Positions 1 through 9,306 are shown, counted from the stretch's first letter. The stretch is DNA of 64,000 bases from Citreimonas salinaria (GCF_900107235.1 NZ_FNPF01000014.1:1-64000), one strand, 5' to 3'. A program made the numbers and translations. The notes: generated by a model from the sequence alone, not told the origin.

Positions 1-253
1 CGCCAATCTCGCTCCGGATTGTCCCGCCAGCGCCTCAGCGCCGCCGGTGAGGGGCTATCTACGGATCACGCACAAACTCCGCAAGCAGTTTTTTGAGGGT
101 GAGGGCAGAAAATCTTAACGAATGCGATTTCGGCATAAACATCAGTCACTTGCCGAACCCACCGCGCGCACGTCCGCCGTTTGCGTCCACCTTGCCGTTG
201 GGACACCCCGGCGTCTGCAAGGCCCGCCCGAGTCGTTCGATCCAAGGAAGCGC
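1..253. other. Left-edge region without a confident gene
   Basis: No recognisable gene is seen here. A frame open from the left edge ends at TAA 116-118 and could be the tail of a gene cut by the window, but its translation resembles nothing I know. The rest lies downstream of the minus-strand tRNA-Leu. Confidence 0.3.
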
Positions 254-337
254 TGGTACCCGCGGCCGGACTCGAACCGGCACGGCCGAAGCCTGGGGAT
301 TTTAAGTCCCCTGTGTCTACCATTCCACCACGCGGGC
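254..337 (-). tRNA. tRNA-Leu (anticodon UAA)
   Basis: On the minus strand an 84-nt class II tRNA folds with acceptor arms GCCCGCG and CGCGGGT, including a G:U pair at 1:72 as in other tRNA-Leu(UAA). The anticodon stem is GGGGA/UCCCC around a loop reading CUUAAAA, so the anticodon is UAA. There is a variable arm, a T-arm with GGTTCGAGTCC, discriminator A and an encoded CCA. It decodes UUA/UUG leucine codons, which are rare in this GC-rich genome. Confidence 0.97.
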
Positions 338-381
338 GCGGGACCGTTCTGCCGCATGCCGCGCGGCATTGCAAAGGGATG

Positions 382-924
382 TCAGAGGTCGCGCCCGGGC
401 GCGGGCACCAGCAGCACACGCTCGGCCAGCCAGGGGTTGAGCGCGAGCGCCGCGCGCAGCGCCGCCTGCCCTTCCTCGGCACGGCCCAGCGCCATCAGTG
501 TCAGCGCGCGGCCCGACAGGGCACCCACGTGCCGGGGCTCGATCTCCAGCGTCCGGTCAAGGTCGGGCAGTGCCGCGGCATAGTCCTCGCGCAGGAATTT
601 GATGAAGGCGCGCTGGTTGTAGCCCTCGGCGTAGAACGGACAGTAATCCACCAGCGCATCGAACCGTTCCAGCGCATTCAGGTAGTCGAAGGACGACCGC
701 GCCCGCATACCCTGGTCCAGCATCGCCTGGCTGGGCTCGTCCGGCGCGTCGAGCCACAGCTCCCACAACGCCCCGTTCAGCGGCCGCGCCGTCATCTCGT
801 CCGGAGCGGCCTGGATGCGCGCCAGCAGGTCCGAGATGGCCGCCTCGTGGTCGGGCGCGGCCGGGCAACCGTCGGCCAGGGCCGGCGAGCCCATAAGGAC
901 AAGCGCGAAGACGATCCGTTTCAT
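382..924 (-). CDS. Secreted tetratricopeptide-repeat protein
   Basis: This is a 180-residue protein with a short N-terminal signal peptide (MKRIVFALVLMGSPALADG, cleavage probably after ALA), so it should act in the periplasm. The middle and C-terminal parts hold two or three TPR-like helical pairs, including NQRAFIKFLREDYAAALPDL followed by a second A-L-A-L repeat. TPR units mediate protein-protein contacts, and no catalytic motif is visible. It reads in the same direction as the tRNA-Leu downstream of it. The specific role is unknown. The ATG at 922-924 directly precedes the signal peptide and is the natural start. Confidence 0.8.
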   Translation of the reverse strand: MKRIVFALVLMGSPALADGCPAAPDHEAAISDLLARIQAAPDEMTARPLNGALWELWLDAPDEPSQAMLDQGMRARSSFDYLNALERFDALVDYCPFYAEGYNQRAFIKFLREDYAAALPDLDRTLEIEPRHVGALSGRALTLMALGRAEEGQAALRAALALNPWLAERVLLVPAPGRDL

Positions 925-955
925 GCTCCCTATCCTGCCCGTTCGCCGGAACCGA

Positions 956-1432
956 TCAAGTCACGTCGCCGAGACCATCCTCCTTCACCGCCTCCATCGC
1001 CACGTAGGTCGATGTCGATGCCACGCCCGGCAGGGTCGAGATGCGATCGGCCAGCACGCGGCGATAGGCGCGCATGTCCGCGGTTCTCACCTTCAGCAGG
1101 TAATCGAAGTTGCCCGCGATGAGGTGCGCCTGCTCGATCTCGGCGATGGCCGTCACCGCGTTGTTGAAGGCGGCAAGCGCGTGCTCGCCCGTATCGCTCA
1201 GCTTCACCTCGACGAAGGCGACGTGGTCCAGCCCCAACCGGATCGGGTCGACGATGGCGCGGTAGCCGCGCACCACGCCCGTCTCTTCCAGCCGTCGCAG
1301 CCGCGCCTGCGTGGGCGATTTCGACAAGCCGATGCGCCGGGCAAGCTCGGTGATCGACACCCGCCCCTCGACCGTCAGAACCGCCAGAATCGCCCGGTCG
1401 AAGCGGTCGAGCCCGCTCGTTTCCGTTTGCAT
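956..1432 (-). CDS. putR: Lrp/AsnC-family regulator, probably of proline catabolism (PutR-like)
   Basis: This 158-residue protein has the Lrp/AsnC layout. An N-terminal winged HTH (LDRFDRAILAVL, then ITELARRIGLSKSPTQARLR) is followed by a RAM/AsnC ligand-binding domain (HVAFVEVKLSD, and AGNFDYLLKVRTADM). It is divergently transcribed from putA across about 100 bp. In many alphaproteobacteria this arrangement marks PutR, the proline-responsive activator of putA, and PutA here lacks its own DNA-binding domain. The assignment as PutR is inferred from context; the family call is secure. Confidence 0.85.
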   Translation of the reverse strand: MQTETSGLDRFDRAILAVLTVEGRVSITELARRIGLSKSPTQARLRRLEETGVVRGYRAIVDPIRLGLDHVAFVEVKLSDTGEHALAAFNNAVTAIAEIEQAHLIAGNFDYLLKVRTADMRAYRRVLADRISTLPGVASTSTYVAMEAVKEDGLGDVT

Positions 1433-1481
1433 CGTGTCTCACCTGTTTTTCGGATCAAAGGACCGCGCGGATCATCATTAT

Positions 1482-1496
1482 AAGGCGGAACGCCTT
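1482..1496. promoter_or_regulatory. Palindrome in the putR-putA divergent promoter region
   Basis: AAGGCG-GAA-CGCCTT is a perfect 6-bp inverted repeat about 40 bp upstream of putA and 50 bp upstream of putR. Its position suits an operator for the divergent Lrp-type regulator. Function is inferred from position and symmetry only. Confidence 0.35.
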
Positions 1497-1536
1497 CCCG
1501 TCACGCTGTAAACTGCCCTGAACGACGGAGAGAGCC

Positions 1537-4500
1537 ATGCCCCGGGATACCCAGACCGACCTGCGCGCGCGCATCGACGCCGCTACCTATGCCGACGAGG
1601 CCGAGACCATCGCCCGCCTGACGGCCGAGGCCGACCTGACGCCCGAGCAGCGGCAGGCCATACAGCACCGCGCGGTCGCGCTGGTCAAGGACATCCGCGG
1701 CGCCACCCGCCCCGGCCTTATGGAGGTCTTCCTCGCCGAATACGGTCTCTCGACCGACGAGGGCATCGCGCTGATGTGCCTGGCCGAGGCGCTGCTGCGC
1801 GTTCCCGACGCCGACACGATCGACGCGCTGATCGAGGACAAGATCGCCCCGAGCGACTGGGGCAAGCACATGGGGCACTCGACCTCGCCGCTGGTCAACG
1901 CTTCGACCTGGGCGCTGATGCTGACCGGCAAGGTGCTGGACGACCGCGACCAGAGCCCGGTCAGGCACCTGCGCGGCGCGATCCGCCGGCTGGGAGAGCC
2001 GGTGATCCGGACCGCCGTGGGCCGCGCCATGCGCGAGATGGGCGCGCAGTTCGTGCTGGGCGAGACGATCCAGTCCGCGATGAAACGCGGCGCCGCTCAG
2101 GAGGCGAAGGGCTACACCTATTCCTACGACATGCTGGGCGAGGCCGCGCGCACCGAAGAGGACGCCCGCCGCTACCACCTGTCCTACAGCCGTGCCATCG
2201 GCGCCATCGCCGAGGCCGCGCGCGGCAACGACATCCGCACGAATCCCGGCATCTCGGTCAAGCTGTCGGCGCTTTTCGCCCGCTACGACGAGTTGCACGC
2301 CCAGGCGGCGCGCGATACGCTGGTGCCGCGCCTGCGCACGCTGTGCCAGCTGGCGCGCAGCGCGGGCATCGGGCTCAACATCGACGCCGAGGAAGCCGAC
2401 CGCCTGTCGCTGTCGCTCGACGTGATCGAGGAAGTGGTGTCGGAACCCTCGCTCAAGGGCTGGGACGGGTTCGGCATCGTCGTCCAGGCCTACGGCCAGC
2501 GCGCCGGCCACGTCATCGACTGGCTGCACGACCTCGCCCAGCGCCTCGACCGGCGGTTCATGGTCAGGCTGGTCAAGGGCGCCTATTGGGACACCGAGAT
2601 CAAGCGCGCGCAGGTCGCGGGCATCGACGGCTTCCCGGTCTTTACCTCGAAATGGGCGACGGACGTGTCCTACATCGCCAACGCGCGCAAGCTGCTGGGC
2701 ATGACCGACCGAATCTACCCGCAATTTGCCACCCATAACGCGCACACGGTGGCCGCCGTGCTGCACATGGCCGACACCATGGGCAAGGACCCCGCCGAAT
2801 ACGAATGCCAGCGCCTGCACGGCATGGGCGAGACGCTGCACGACCTCGTGCGCCAGCAGGAGGGCACGCGCTGCCGCATCTACGCGCCGGTGGGCGCGCA
2901 TCGCGACCTGCTGGCCTACCTCGTGCGGCGCCTGCTTGAGAACGGCGCCAATTCCAGCTTCGTCAACCGGATCGTGGACGAGGACGTGCCCCCGGAAGAG
3001 GTCGCCGCCGATCCGTTCGACGCGCTGGCGCAGGGCGATACCCGCTCCCTGACTGCCGGCCCCGACCTCTTCCGCCCCGAGCGCGCGAATTCCAAGGGTT
3101 TCGACCTGCGCGACCGCCCCGAGGCCGCGACCCTCGACGTCGCGCGCGAGGCGTTCCGCACCCATGTCTGGACGGCCGCGCCGCTGCTGGCCTGCGACGC
3201 GCCCGCGGGCGAGACGACCGAGATGCGCAGCCCGTCCGACCCCTCGGACCTTGTCGGCCACGTGACCTGGGCAAGCGCCGAGACGGTCACCGCCGCGGTC
3301 GAAGCCGCGCAGCCGTGGGACGCGGACGCGGCAACGCGCAAGACCGTTCTGAACCGCGCCGCCGACCTTTATGAATCCCATTTCGGCGAGATCTTCGCCC
3401 TGCTGCACCGCGAGGCCGGCAAGACGCCGCTCGACGCCGTGGCCGAACTGCGCGAGGCGGTCGACTTCCTGCGCTACTACGGCGCGCGGGCCGAGGGCGC
3501 GCCGCCGCGCGGCACCTTCGCCTGCATCTCGCCGTGGAACTTCCCGCTGGCGATCTTCACCGGGCAGATCGCCGCGGCACTGGCCGCCGGCAACGCGGTC
3601 CTCGCCAAACCGGCCGAGCAGACGCCCCTGATCGCGCACCGCGCGGTCGAACTGCTGCACGAGGCCGGCGTAACGCGCGACGCGCTTCAGCTTCTGCCCG
3701 GCGCGGGCGACGTGGGCGCGGCGCTCACCTCGACGCCGGGCGTCGACGGCGTGGCCTTCACCGGCTCGACCGAGACCGCCCGGCTGATCCATCGCGCGAT
3801 GGCCGACCACCTTGACCCCGGCGCGCCGCTGATCGCGGAAACCGGCGGGCTGAACGCGATGATCGTCGACAGTACTGCGCTGCCCGAACAGGCCGTGCAG
3901 GCGATCGTCGAATCGGCCTTCCAGTCCGCCGGTCAGCGCTGCTCGGCGCTGCGTTGCCTCTACGTGCAGGAGGACATCGCCGAAGACTTCCTGAAGATGC
4001 TGCAGGGCGCGATGGACGCGCTGGTCATTGGCGCGCCCTGGGACTTCGACTGCGACCTCGGGCCCGTGATCGACGCCGAGGCGAAATCCGGCATCATGGC
4101 CCACGTGGCGCAGGCGCAATCCGACGGCCGCGTTCTGCGCACCTATCCGACGCCCGACCATGGCCACTACGTCGCGCCGACGCTGATCCGCGTGGGCGGC
4201 ATCGCGGACCTGCAGCGCGAGATCTTCGGCCCGGTCCTGCACGTCGCCACCTTCAAGGCGCGCGACATCGATCGGGTGATCGACGCGATCAACGACACCG
4301 GCTATGGGCTGACCTTCGGACTGCAGACCCGCATCGACGACCGCGTCCAGCACGTGACCGAGCGCATCCACGCCGGCAACCTCTACGTCAACCGCAACCA
4401 GATCGGCGCGATCGTGGGCAGCCAGCCCTTCGGCGGCGAAGGGCTTTCGGGCACCGGCCCCAAGGCCGGCGGGCCGCTCTACGTCGATCGCTTCCGCCGC

Positions 4501-4986
4501 CACGACGCGCCGACGACTTCCACCGGCGCATGGTCGGGCGCCACCGACGCGGACGCGCTGAACGCAGGGCTTGCCAAGGCCGCGCGGCCCGGCCCCGTCG
4601 CGCGCCACGACCTGCCCGGCCCGACGGGCGAGGCGAACCAGTACGTCACCCTGCCGCGCGGCCCGGTGCTGTGCCTCGGCCCCGGAGCCGAGGCGGCCGC
4701 CGAACAGGCCCGGCAGATCCGCGCCCTCGACGGCATCGCGGTCGAGGCCAATGGCCTGCCGGATCCCGCGGCGCTGACGCAGCTTCACGGCCTGTCGGGC
4801 CTGCTGTGGTGGGGCGATGCCGACACCGCGCGCCGCATGCGGCAGGCGCTCGCGCGCCGCGACGGCCCGATCGTGCCGCTGATCACCGGCACGCCCGACC
4901 GCGCCCATGCAAGGGCCGAGCGTCACGTCTGTATCGACACCACCGCCGCGGGCGGCAACGCGGCGCTGCTCGCCGGCGGGGAATGA
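1537..4986 (+). CDS. putA: Bifunctional proline dehydrogenase / delta-1-pyrroline-5-carboxylate dehydrogenase
   Basis: PutA oxidises proline to P5C with FAD, then glutamate semialdehyde to glutamate with NAD. The 1149 residues contain a PRODH barrel in the N-terminal half (FMVRLVKGAYWDTEIKRAQ, and the GFGIVVQAYGQRA strand). A P5C dehydrogenase follows, with the ALDH signature ISPWNFPLAIFTGQIAAAL, the general-base glutamate in IAETGGLNAM and the catalytic Cys802 in SAGQRCSALR. A C-terminal domain of about 150 residues follows the PFGGEGLSGTGPKAGG motif. There is no N-terminal ribbon-helix-helix domain, so unlike E. coli PutA it should not repress itself. ATG 1537 follows a GGAGAGA ribosome-binding site. 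Regulation by the divergent Lrp-type gene is inferred. Confidence 0.97.
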   Translation: MPRDTQTDLRARIDAATYADEAETIARLTAEADLTPEQRQAIQHRAVALVKDIRGATRPGLMEVFLAEYGLSTDEGIALMCLAEALLRVPDADTIDALIEDKIAPSDWGKHMGHSTSPLVNASTWALMLTGKVLDDRDQSPVRHLRGAIRRLGEPVIRTAVGRAMREMGAQFVLGETIQSAMKRGAAQEAKGYTYSYDMLGEAARTEEDARRYHLSYSRAIGAIAEAARGNDIRTNPGISVKLSALFARYDELHAQAARDTLVPRLRTLCQLARSAGIGLNIDAEEADRLSLSLDVIEEVVSEPSLKGWDGFGIVVQAYGQRAGHVIDWLHDLAQRLDRRFMVRLVKGAYWDTEIKRAQVAGIDGFPVFTSKWATDVSYIANARKLLGMTDRIYPQFATHNAHTVAAVLHMADTMGKDPAEYECQRLHGMGETLHDLVRQQEGTRCRIYAPVGAHRDLLAYLVRRLLENGANSSFVNRIVDEDVPPEEVAADPFDALAQGDTRSLTAGPDLFRPERANSKGFDLRDRPEAATLDVAREAFRTHVWTAAPLLACDAPAGETTEMRSPSDPSDLVGHVTWASAETVTAAVEAAQPWDADAATRKTVLNRAADLYESHFGEIFALLHREAGKTPLDAVAELREAVDFLRYYGARAEGAPPRGTFACISPWNFPLAIFTGQIAAALAAGNAVLAKPAEQTPLIAHRAVELLHEAGVTRDALQLLPGAGDVGAALTSTPGVDGVAFTGSTETARLIHRAMADHLDPGAPLIAETGGLNAMIVDSTALPEQAVQAIVESAFQSAGQRCSALRCLYVQEDIAEDFLKMLQGAMDALVIGAPWDFDCDLGPVIDAEAKSGIMAHVAQAQSDGRVLRTYPTPDHGHYVAPTLIRVGGIADLQREIFGPVLHVATFKARDIDRVIDAINDTGYGLTFGLQTRIDDRVQHVTERIHAGNLYVNRNQIGAIVGSQPFGGEGLSGTGPKAGGPLYVDRFRRHDAPTTSTGAWSGATDADALNAGLAKAARPGPVARHDLPGPTGEANQYVTLPRGPVLCLGPGAEAAAEQARQIRALDGIAVEANGLPDPAALTQLHGLSGLLWWGDADTARRMRQALARRDGPIVPLITGTPDRAHARAERHVCIDTTAAGGNAALLAGGE

Positions 4987-5041
4987 CCGCTCGGTGGCAC
5001 GCGCGGCTTGACGCCGGCGCCGCGCGTGCCACTGTCCCTGC

Positions 5042-5836
5042 ATGTTCCCGATCCGCGACCACAACCCCTCGGGGCGAACGCCGTTCGTCACCTACGCGCT
5101 GATCGCGGTCAACGTGGCGGTCTACCTCGCCACCTGGAACCTCGAGGCGAACCCCCGCGCGCTGATGAGCTTCTACGCCGATTACGCGCTGATCCCCGCC
5201 CTGGTGAGCGAGGGCGCCGGCCTCGCCGGCTTCCTGACCTCGATGTTCCTGCACGGCGGCATCATGCATTTGCTGGGCAACATGCTGTTCCTGTTCATCT
5301 TCGGCGACAACATCGAGGACGAGATGGGGCATGCGGGATTCGCGCTGTTCTACCTTGCCTGCGGGCTCGCGGCGGGGCTCGGGCAATACGTGGCCGATCC
5401 GGCCTCGACCATCCCGATGGTCGGCGCCTCGGGTGCCATCGCGGGCGTCATGGGCGGCTACCTGCTGCTCTATCCGCGCGCGCGCGTCGACATCCTGATA
5501 ATCCTGGTGATCATCTTCCGCGTCATCCCCCTGCCCGCCTGGATCCTGCTGGCGCTGTGGTTCGCCATGCAGATCTTCGGCGGCTTCTCCAGCACCGGCG
5601 GACAGGGCGGCGTCGCCTACTGGGCCCACGCCGGCGGCTTCATCGCGGGGATCGTGCTGACCATCCCGGTCTGGCTTAAGCGCGGCGGACCGGCCTACTG
5701 GCAGGTGACCCACGGCCATCCCCCGCATCCCGATGCGCGCTATCCGCTGACGCGCACGCATATCCCGCGCGTGCCGCGCCAGTCGCCCGGGCAGGCGCGC
5801 GGGCGTGGCGGCCCCTGGGGACGTGGACGACGATGA
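5042..5836 (+). CDS. Rhomboid-family intramembrane serine protease
   Basis: This 264-residue polytopic inner-membrane protein shows the rhomboid catalytic core. There is an HGGIMHLLGN loop/TM2 motif near residues 71-80, the nucleophile Ser130 in GASGAIAG, and the paired histidine His196 in WAHAGGF. Rhomboids cleave transmembrane substrates within the bilayer; the substrate here is unknown. The C-terminal ~50 residues are hydrophilic, rich in Arg, Pro and Gly, and probably cytoplasmic. Its stop overlaps the start of the next gene by 4 bp, so the two are probably translationally coupled. Confidence 0.93.
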   Translation: MFPIRDHNPSGRTPFVTYALIAVNVAVYLATWNLEANPRALMSFYADYALIPALVSEGAGLAGFLTSMFLHGGIMHLLGNMLFLFIFGDNIEDEMGHAGFALFYLACGLAAGLGQYVADPASTIPMVGASGAIAGVMGGYLLLYPRARVDILIILVIIFRVIPLPAWILLALWFAMQIFGGFSSTGGQGGVAYWAHAGGFIAGIVLTIPVWLKRGGPAYWQVTHGHPPHPDARYPLTRTHIPRVPRQSPGQARGRGGPWGRGRR

Positions 5837-6225
5837 AGACTGAACCAAACGGCACCCGCCGCGCCACCTGCCATTGCGGCGCCGTCGAGCTGCGCGTGCG
5901 GCTGACCGACGGTCTGAACACCGCGCGCCGCTGCGACTGCTCGTTCTGCCGCAGGCGGGGCGCGCCGGCGGTCTCGGCGCCGCTGGACGGGATCGAGGTG
6001 GTGCGCGGCGCGGACAAGCTTTCGCTCTACAGCTTCGGCACGCACACGGCCAAGCACCATTTCTGCCGGATCTGCGGCATCTACATGTATCACCGCCGCC
6101 GCTCGAACCCGAACGAATACGGCGTGAACCTCTATGCCATCGAGGGGATCGAGCCGAAGGAAACCGAACCGCTGCCCTGGGCCGACGGCGTCAACCACCC
6201 GTCGGACCGCAGCGGGAACCCCTAG
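5833..6225 (+). CDS. GFA-family (Mss4-like fold) zinc-binding protein
   Basis: This 130-residue protein carries the paired cysteine motifs of the GFA/CENP-V family: CHCGAVELRV near the N terminus, CDCSFCRRRGA, then FCRICGIYMYH. These are expected to bind zinc in a Mss4-like fold. The founding member was proposed to condense glutathione with formaldehyde, but most family members have no proven activity, so no reaction is assigned. ATG 5833 overlaps the rhomboid stop as ATGA. The 3' end overlaps the convergent suhB gene by a few bases at a shared CTAG. Confidence 0.88.
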   Translation: MKTEPNGTRRATCHCGAVELRVRLTDGLNTARRCDCSFCRRRGAPAVSAPLDGIEVVRGADKLSLYSFGTHTAKHHFCRICGIYMYHRRRSNPNEYGVNLYAIEGIEPKETEPLPWADGVNHPSDRSGNP

Positions 6226-7013
6226 CGGTCGCGCAGCAGCTTCGCCAGCGGGTCGAACAACTGCCCGTTCGCGCACAGGATCGAGCCGCTTTCCAGCGGG
6301 TCCTGCTCGGCCCGGATGCCCTCGACGAAGCCGCCCGCCTCGCGCACGATCAGCATCCCCGCGGCGACGTCCCAGATGCTCAGTTCGCGCTCCCAGTAAC
6401 CGTCGTAGCGGCCGGCGGCGACGTAGGCCAGGTCCAGCGCGGCCGAGCCGAAGCGCCGCACGCCGGCGCAGGCGGGCATGATCTTCGCGAGGTCGGTCAG
6501 CATCGCCGGCAGCGTCGCCTTGGCCGCGAAGGGGATGCCGGTGGCGAAGACCGCCTCGATCATCGCGTGGCGGCCCGACACGCGCAGGCGTCGCGAATCG
6601 TTCAGCCAGGCACCGGCGCCCTTCTCGGCGTAGAACATCTCGTCCTTGGCGGGGTCGTAGACCACGCCGGCGACGATCTGGCCCTTGTGCTCCAGCGCGA
6701 TGGACACCGCCCAGTGCGGCAGGCCGTGCAGGAAGTTCGTCGTGCCGTCCAGCGGATCGACGATCCAGCGACGGGTCGGGTCCTCGCCCTCGGTCGCGCC
6801 GCCTTCCTCGCCGACGAAGCCGTAGGTCGGACGCGCCGCCATCAACTCGTCGCGGACGATCTTCTCGGCCGCGATGTCGGCGCGGCTGACGAAGTCGCCC
6901 GCACCCTTCATCGAGACCTGCAGGTTCTCGACCTCGCGGAAGTCCTTGACCAGCGACCGGCCCGCCTTGCGCGCGGTCTTGATCATCACGTTGAGATTCG
7001 CGCTGCCCTTCAT
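6222..7013 (-). CDS. suhB: Inositol-1-monophosphatase family protein SuhB
   Basis: A 263-residue Mg-dependent phosphatase of the IMPase family, predicted to hydrolyse inositol 1-phosphate or a related sugar phosphate. Visible motifs are GEEGGATEGED (first metal-binding loop), WIVDPLDGTTNFLHGLPHWA (the DPLDGTxN signature) and WDVAAGMLIVREAGG near the C terminus. The start at MKGSANLNVM is preferred over an in-frame ATG four codons upstream, because the family typically begins at this point. SuhB homologues also act as RNA-polymerase accessory factors in some bacteria; nothing here tests that. Confidence 0.92.
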   Translation of the reverse strand: MKGSANLNVMIKTARKAGRSLVKDFREVENLQVSMKGAGDFVSRADIAAEKIVRDELMAARPTYGFVGEEGGATEGEDPTRRWIVDPLDGTTNFLHGLPHWAVSIALEHKGQIVAGVVYDPAKDEMFYAEKGAGAWLNDSRRLRVSGRHAMIEAVFATGIPFAAKATLPAMLTDLAKIMPACAGVRRFGSAALDLAYVAAGRYDGYWERELSIWDVAAGMLIVREAGGFVEGIRAEQDPLESGSILCANGQLFDPLAKLLRDR

Positions 7014-7105
7014 GGCCCTGCCCATTGTCCGGAAATTCAGTCCGCGCCTATACGCGGCCCGGCCGCGAATGCCAAGCCCGGCGCGTCCCTTCCGGCAAGG
7101 ACCCC

Positions 7106-8470
7106 TTACGGCCCCGCGACCACCAGCGCCCGGATCGCGTCGGCGTTCAGCCAGATCGCGAGCGCCGCCGCGCCCAGTCCCAGCGCGGCGAACCCCGCGT
7201 CGTGCAGCGGGTCCCACGCGCCCAAGCGCCGCGCCAGCCACACCTGCACCGGGTAGGTCAGTGCATGGGCCACGCCCTGCCCGATCACGGCGCCCGCCAG
7301 CCCCGCCAGCTCCAGCCCGGCCACGATCATCCCCACCATGAACGCCGCCCGCAGGAATCCCAGCACCGCGAAGCTGCGGCTGTCGCCCCGCGCCAGCGCC
7401 GCCTGGTCGTAGGTCTGCGCGATCAGCAGCGGGATCTGCGCACAGGCCAGCAGCACCACGATCGGGCCGGCCATGACGTAGCGCGAGTCGTACAGGACCT
7501 CGACCAGCCAGACGCCCGCCGCCCCCACGCCGGCGACCAGCGCCAGAAGCGCGCCGGTGACGAAGACCCGCATCCGGCGCAGCCGGTCGAAGGCCGCGCG
7601 GCTCTCCCAGGGCGGGCTTTCGCGGTAGATCGGGATCAGCACGCGCGACGCGACCATGCCGCCCAGCAGCATCGGGAACGAGGCCAGGTAGAAGCCGATG
7701 TTGTAGATCCCCAGCGTCTCGAGCGTCAGCCATTTGCCGATCAGGATGCGGTCACCCTGGCTGTAGGCGAAGTGGCACAGGGTCGCCAGGAACACCCACT
7801 TGCCGAAGTGCACCAACTGGGACATCGCCGCGCGCTCGATCCTCGGGCGGTTGCGGTGGCCCGGCAGCAGGGCGGCGTTGGCCCCGACCTCGACCACGGC
7901 GGCAACGAGGTTGCTGGCCACCAGCGCCCAGACCGAACCCGTGAGCCAGGCCAGCACCACGCCGGTGCCGATGCCGACGACCTGCACGCCAAGGTCGATC
8001 GCCGTCAGCCGGCCCAGCAGCAGGTGGCGGTTGGCGGTGTCCATGCGCGTCGGCTTGAACCCGTTGATCGCCAGCGCCGCGGCCGCCACGGGGACCAGCT
8101 GCGCCAGCATCGGCTCGTCGTAGAACCACGCCACGGGCCAGGCGCCCGCGCAGGCGACGCCCCACAGCACGAAGCCGCGCACCACCTGCATCGTCCAGGC
8201 GGTGTCCAGGAAATCCGGATCGTCGCCGCGTTCGGAATGCAGGATCGACGGGGTGATCCCCATGTCGGAAAACAGCGACAGGCCCATCAGGAAGACCAGC
8301 ACCAGCGCCATCAGCCCGAAGGCATCGGGAAACAGCAGCCGCGTCAGGATCAGGTTCGACGCCAGCCGGATCGCCTGGTTGCCGCCATAGCCGGCAACCG
8401 TCAGCAGGGTCGACCGCGCCGCCCGCGCGCCCAGCGATCCGCCCCGCATCCGGTGCATCACGGTGATCAT
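7106..8470 (-). CDS. Polysaccharide flippase (Wzx-type, MATE/MOP superfamily)
   Basis: This 454-residue, highly hydrophobic protein has about 12-14 predicted membrane segments and matches the O-antigen/exopolysaccharide translocase pattern. Typical features are the early segment LTVAGYGGNQAIRLASNLIL, LLFPDAFGLMALVLVF, and the acidic loop DMGITPSILHSERGDDPDFL. It would flip lipid-linked glycan units across the inner membrane. ATG 8470 overlaps the stop of the upstream glycosyltransferase as ATGA, so the two are coupled. Internal ATGs at 8458 and 8449 are alternative starts. Together with the GT2, GT4 and large secreted enzyme nearby it suggests an exopolysaccharide locus. Confidence 0.88.
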   Translation of the reverse strand: MITVMHRMRGGSLGARAARSTLLTVAGYGGNQAIRLASNLILTRLLFPDAFGLMALVLVFLMGLSLFSDMGITPSILHSERGDDPDFLDTAWTMQVVRGFVLWGVACAGAWPVAWFYDEPMLAQLVPVAAAALAINGFKPTRMDTANRHLLLGRLTAIDLGVQVVGIGTGVVLAWLTGSVWALVASNLVAAVVEVGANAALLPGHRNRPRIERAAMSQLVHFGKWVFLATLCHFAYSQGDRILIGKWLTLETLGIYNIGFYLASFPMLLGGMVASRVLIPIYRESPPWESRAAFDRLRRMRVFVTGALLALVAGVGAAGVWLVEVLYDSRYVMAGPIVVLLACAQIPLLIAQTYDQAALARGDSRSFAVLGFLRAAFMVGMIVAGLELAGLAGAVIGQGVAHALTYPVQVWLARRLGAWDPLHDAGFAALGLGAAALAIWLNADAIRALVVAGP

Positions 8471-9306
8471 CGACCCCGGCTCCAGCCATCGCGGCGCCCG
8501 CGCGTCGAGCGCACCGCCAGCGCGACCGAAGCATAGGCCGCGAAGCCCGCCGGGTCGCGCAGGGCCAGCCGGAACGCATCGCCGCGGGAAAGCGCCGCCT
8601 TGTCCTCGTTGCGCATCAGCTCCGGAAAGCGCCGCGCGATCTCGGCCACGCCCGCATCCTGCCGCCGCCGCACCCGGACAAGATTGCGCCAGCCCTCGGC
8701 CACCGGCCAATCGAAGGCGGCCGGCACCGCCACGCGCTCCTCGGGGCGCAACGACAGCCGTGCGAACAGGTCGTCCGCGATGATGTCGGGAAACGCGTCC
8801 CACCGCGCGCGCCCCGGGCCGTTCACCGCGTAAAGCCCGCAGCCCGGCACGCCCGCGCGCATGAACGGAACGTTGCGCCAGAACCGCGCGTAGGCGCGCG
8901 CCATGGCACCGCGCCCGATGATCCGCACCCTGCCGCTGGCAAAGCGCGCGCCGTCCGCTGCCAATGCCCCGAGGATCTGCGCCGGCAAGTCCGCAGACAC
9001 GACCACGTCCGCGTCCAGATACATCCGCGCCGCCCCCCGCGCCGCCGCGTCCCCGGCATTGAGCGCGCCGATCTTCGACGCCTCCTCCCGCTCGATCACC
9101 CGCAGGGGCAGGCCGGCCCGCGCCAGCGCCGCCGCCCGCGACCGCGCGACCGCCGCCGTATCGTCGCGCGAGCCGTTGACCACGACCACGACCTCGGCCA
9201 CGCGCGGCCAATGCGCCGCGGCCAGCGCGTCGAGGCACGCGCCCAGATGCCGCGCCTCGTTGCTGGCGGGCACGATCACCGACAGAACCGGCCGGCTGGC
9301 TGTCAT
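8467..9306 (-). CDS. Family 2 glycosyltransferase
   Basis: A 279-residue GT-A fold enzyme. It opens with VLSVIVPASNEARHLGACL, the nucleotide-binding start of GT2 enzymes, and has the DxD-type metal motif in YLDADVV. It should transfer a sugar from a nucleotide donor to a lipid-linked or growing glycan at the cytoplasmic membrane face; donor and acceptor cannot be read from sequence. ATG 9306 has an AGGCGGA Shine-Dalgarno-like stretch upstream; an ATG five codons earlier (9321) is also possible. It forms a coupled pair with the flippase downstream. Confidence 0.88.
   Translation of the reverse strand: MTASRPVLSVIVPASNEARHLGACLDALAAAHWPRVAEVVVVVNGSRDDTAAVARSRAAALARAGLPLRVIEREEASKIGALNAGDAAARGAARMYLDADVVVSADLPAQILGALAADGARFASGRVRIIGRGAMARAYARFWRNVPFMRAGVPGCGLYAVNGPGRARWDAFPDIIADDLFARLSLRPEERVAVPAAFDWPVAEGWRNLVRVRRRQDAGVAEIARRFPELMRNEDKAALSRGDAFRLALRDPAGFAAYASVALAVRSTRGRRDGWSRGR

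Noticed and set aside
1501-5091. Open frame of 1196 codons antisense to putA
   Set aside because: It is a GC-driven shadow frame with low-complexity Arg, Gly, Val and Ala and no motifs, lying on a gene with full domain support.
5042-6225. Functional link between the rhomboid protease and GFA protein as a novel system
   Set aside because: They overlap by 4 bp, but tight packing is general in this genome and no shared pathway is suggested by the families.
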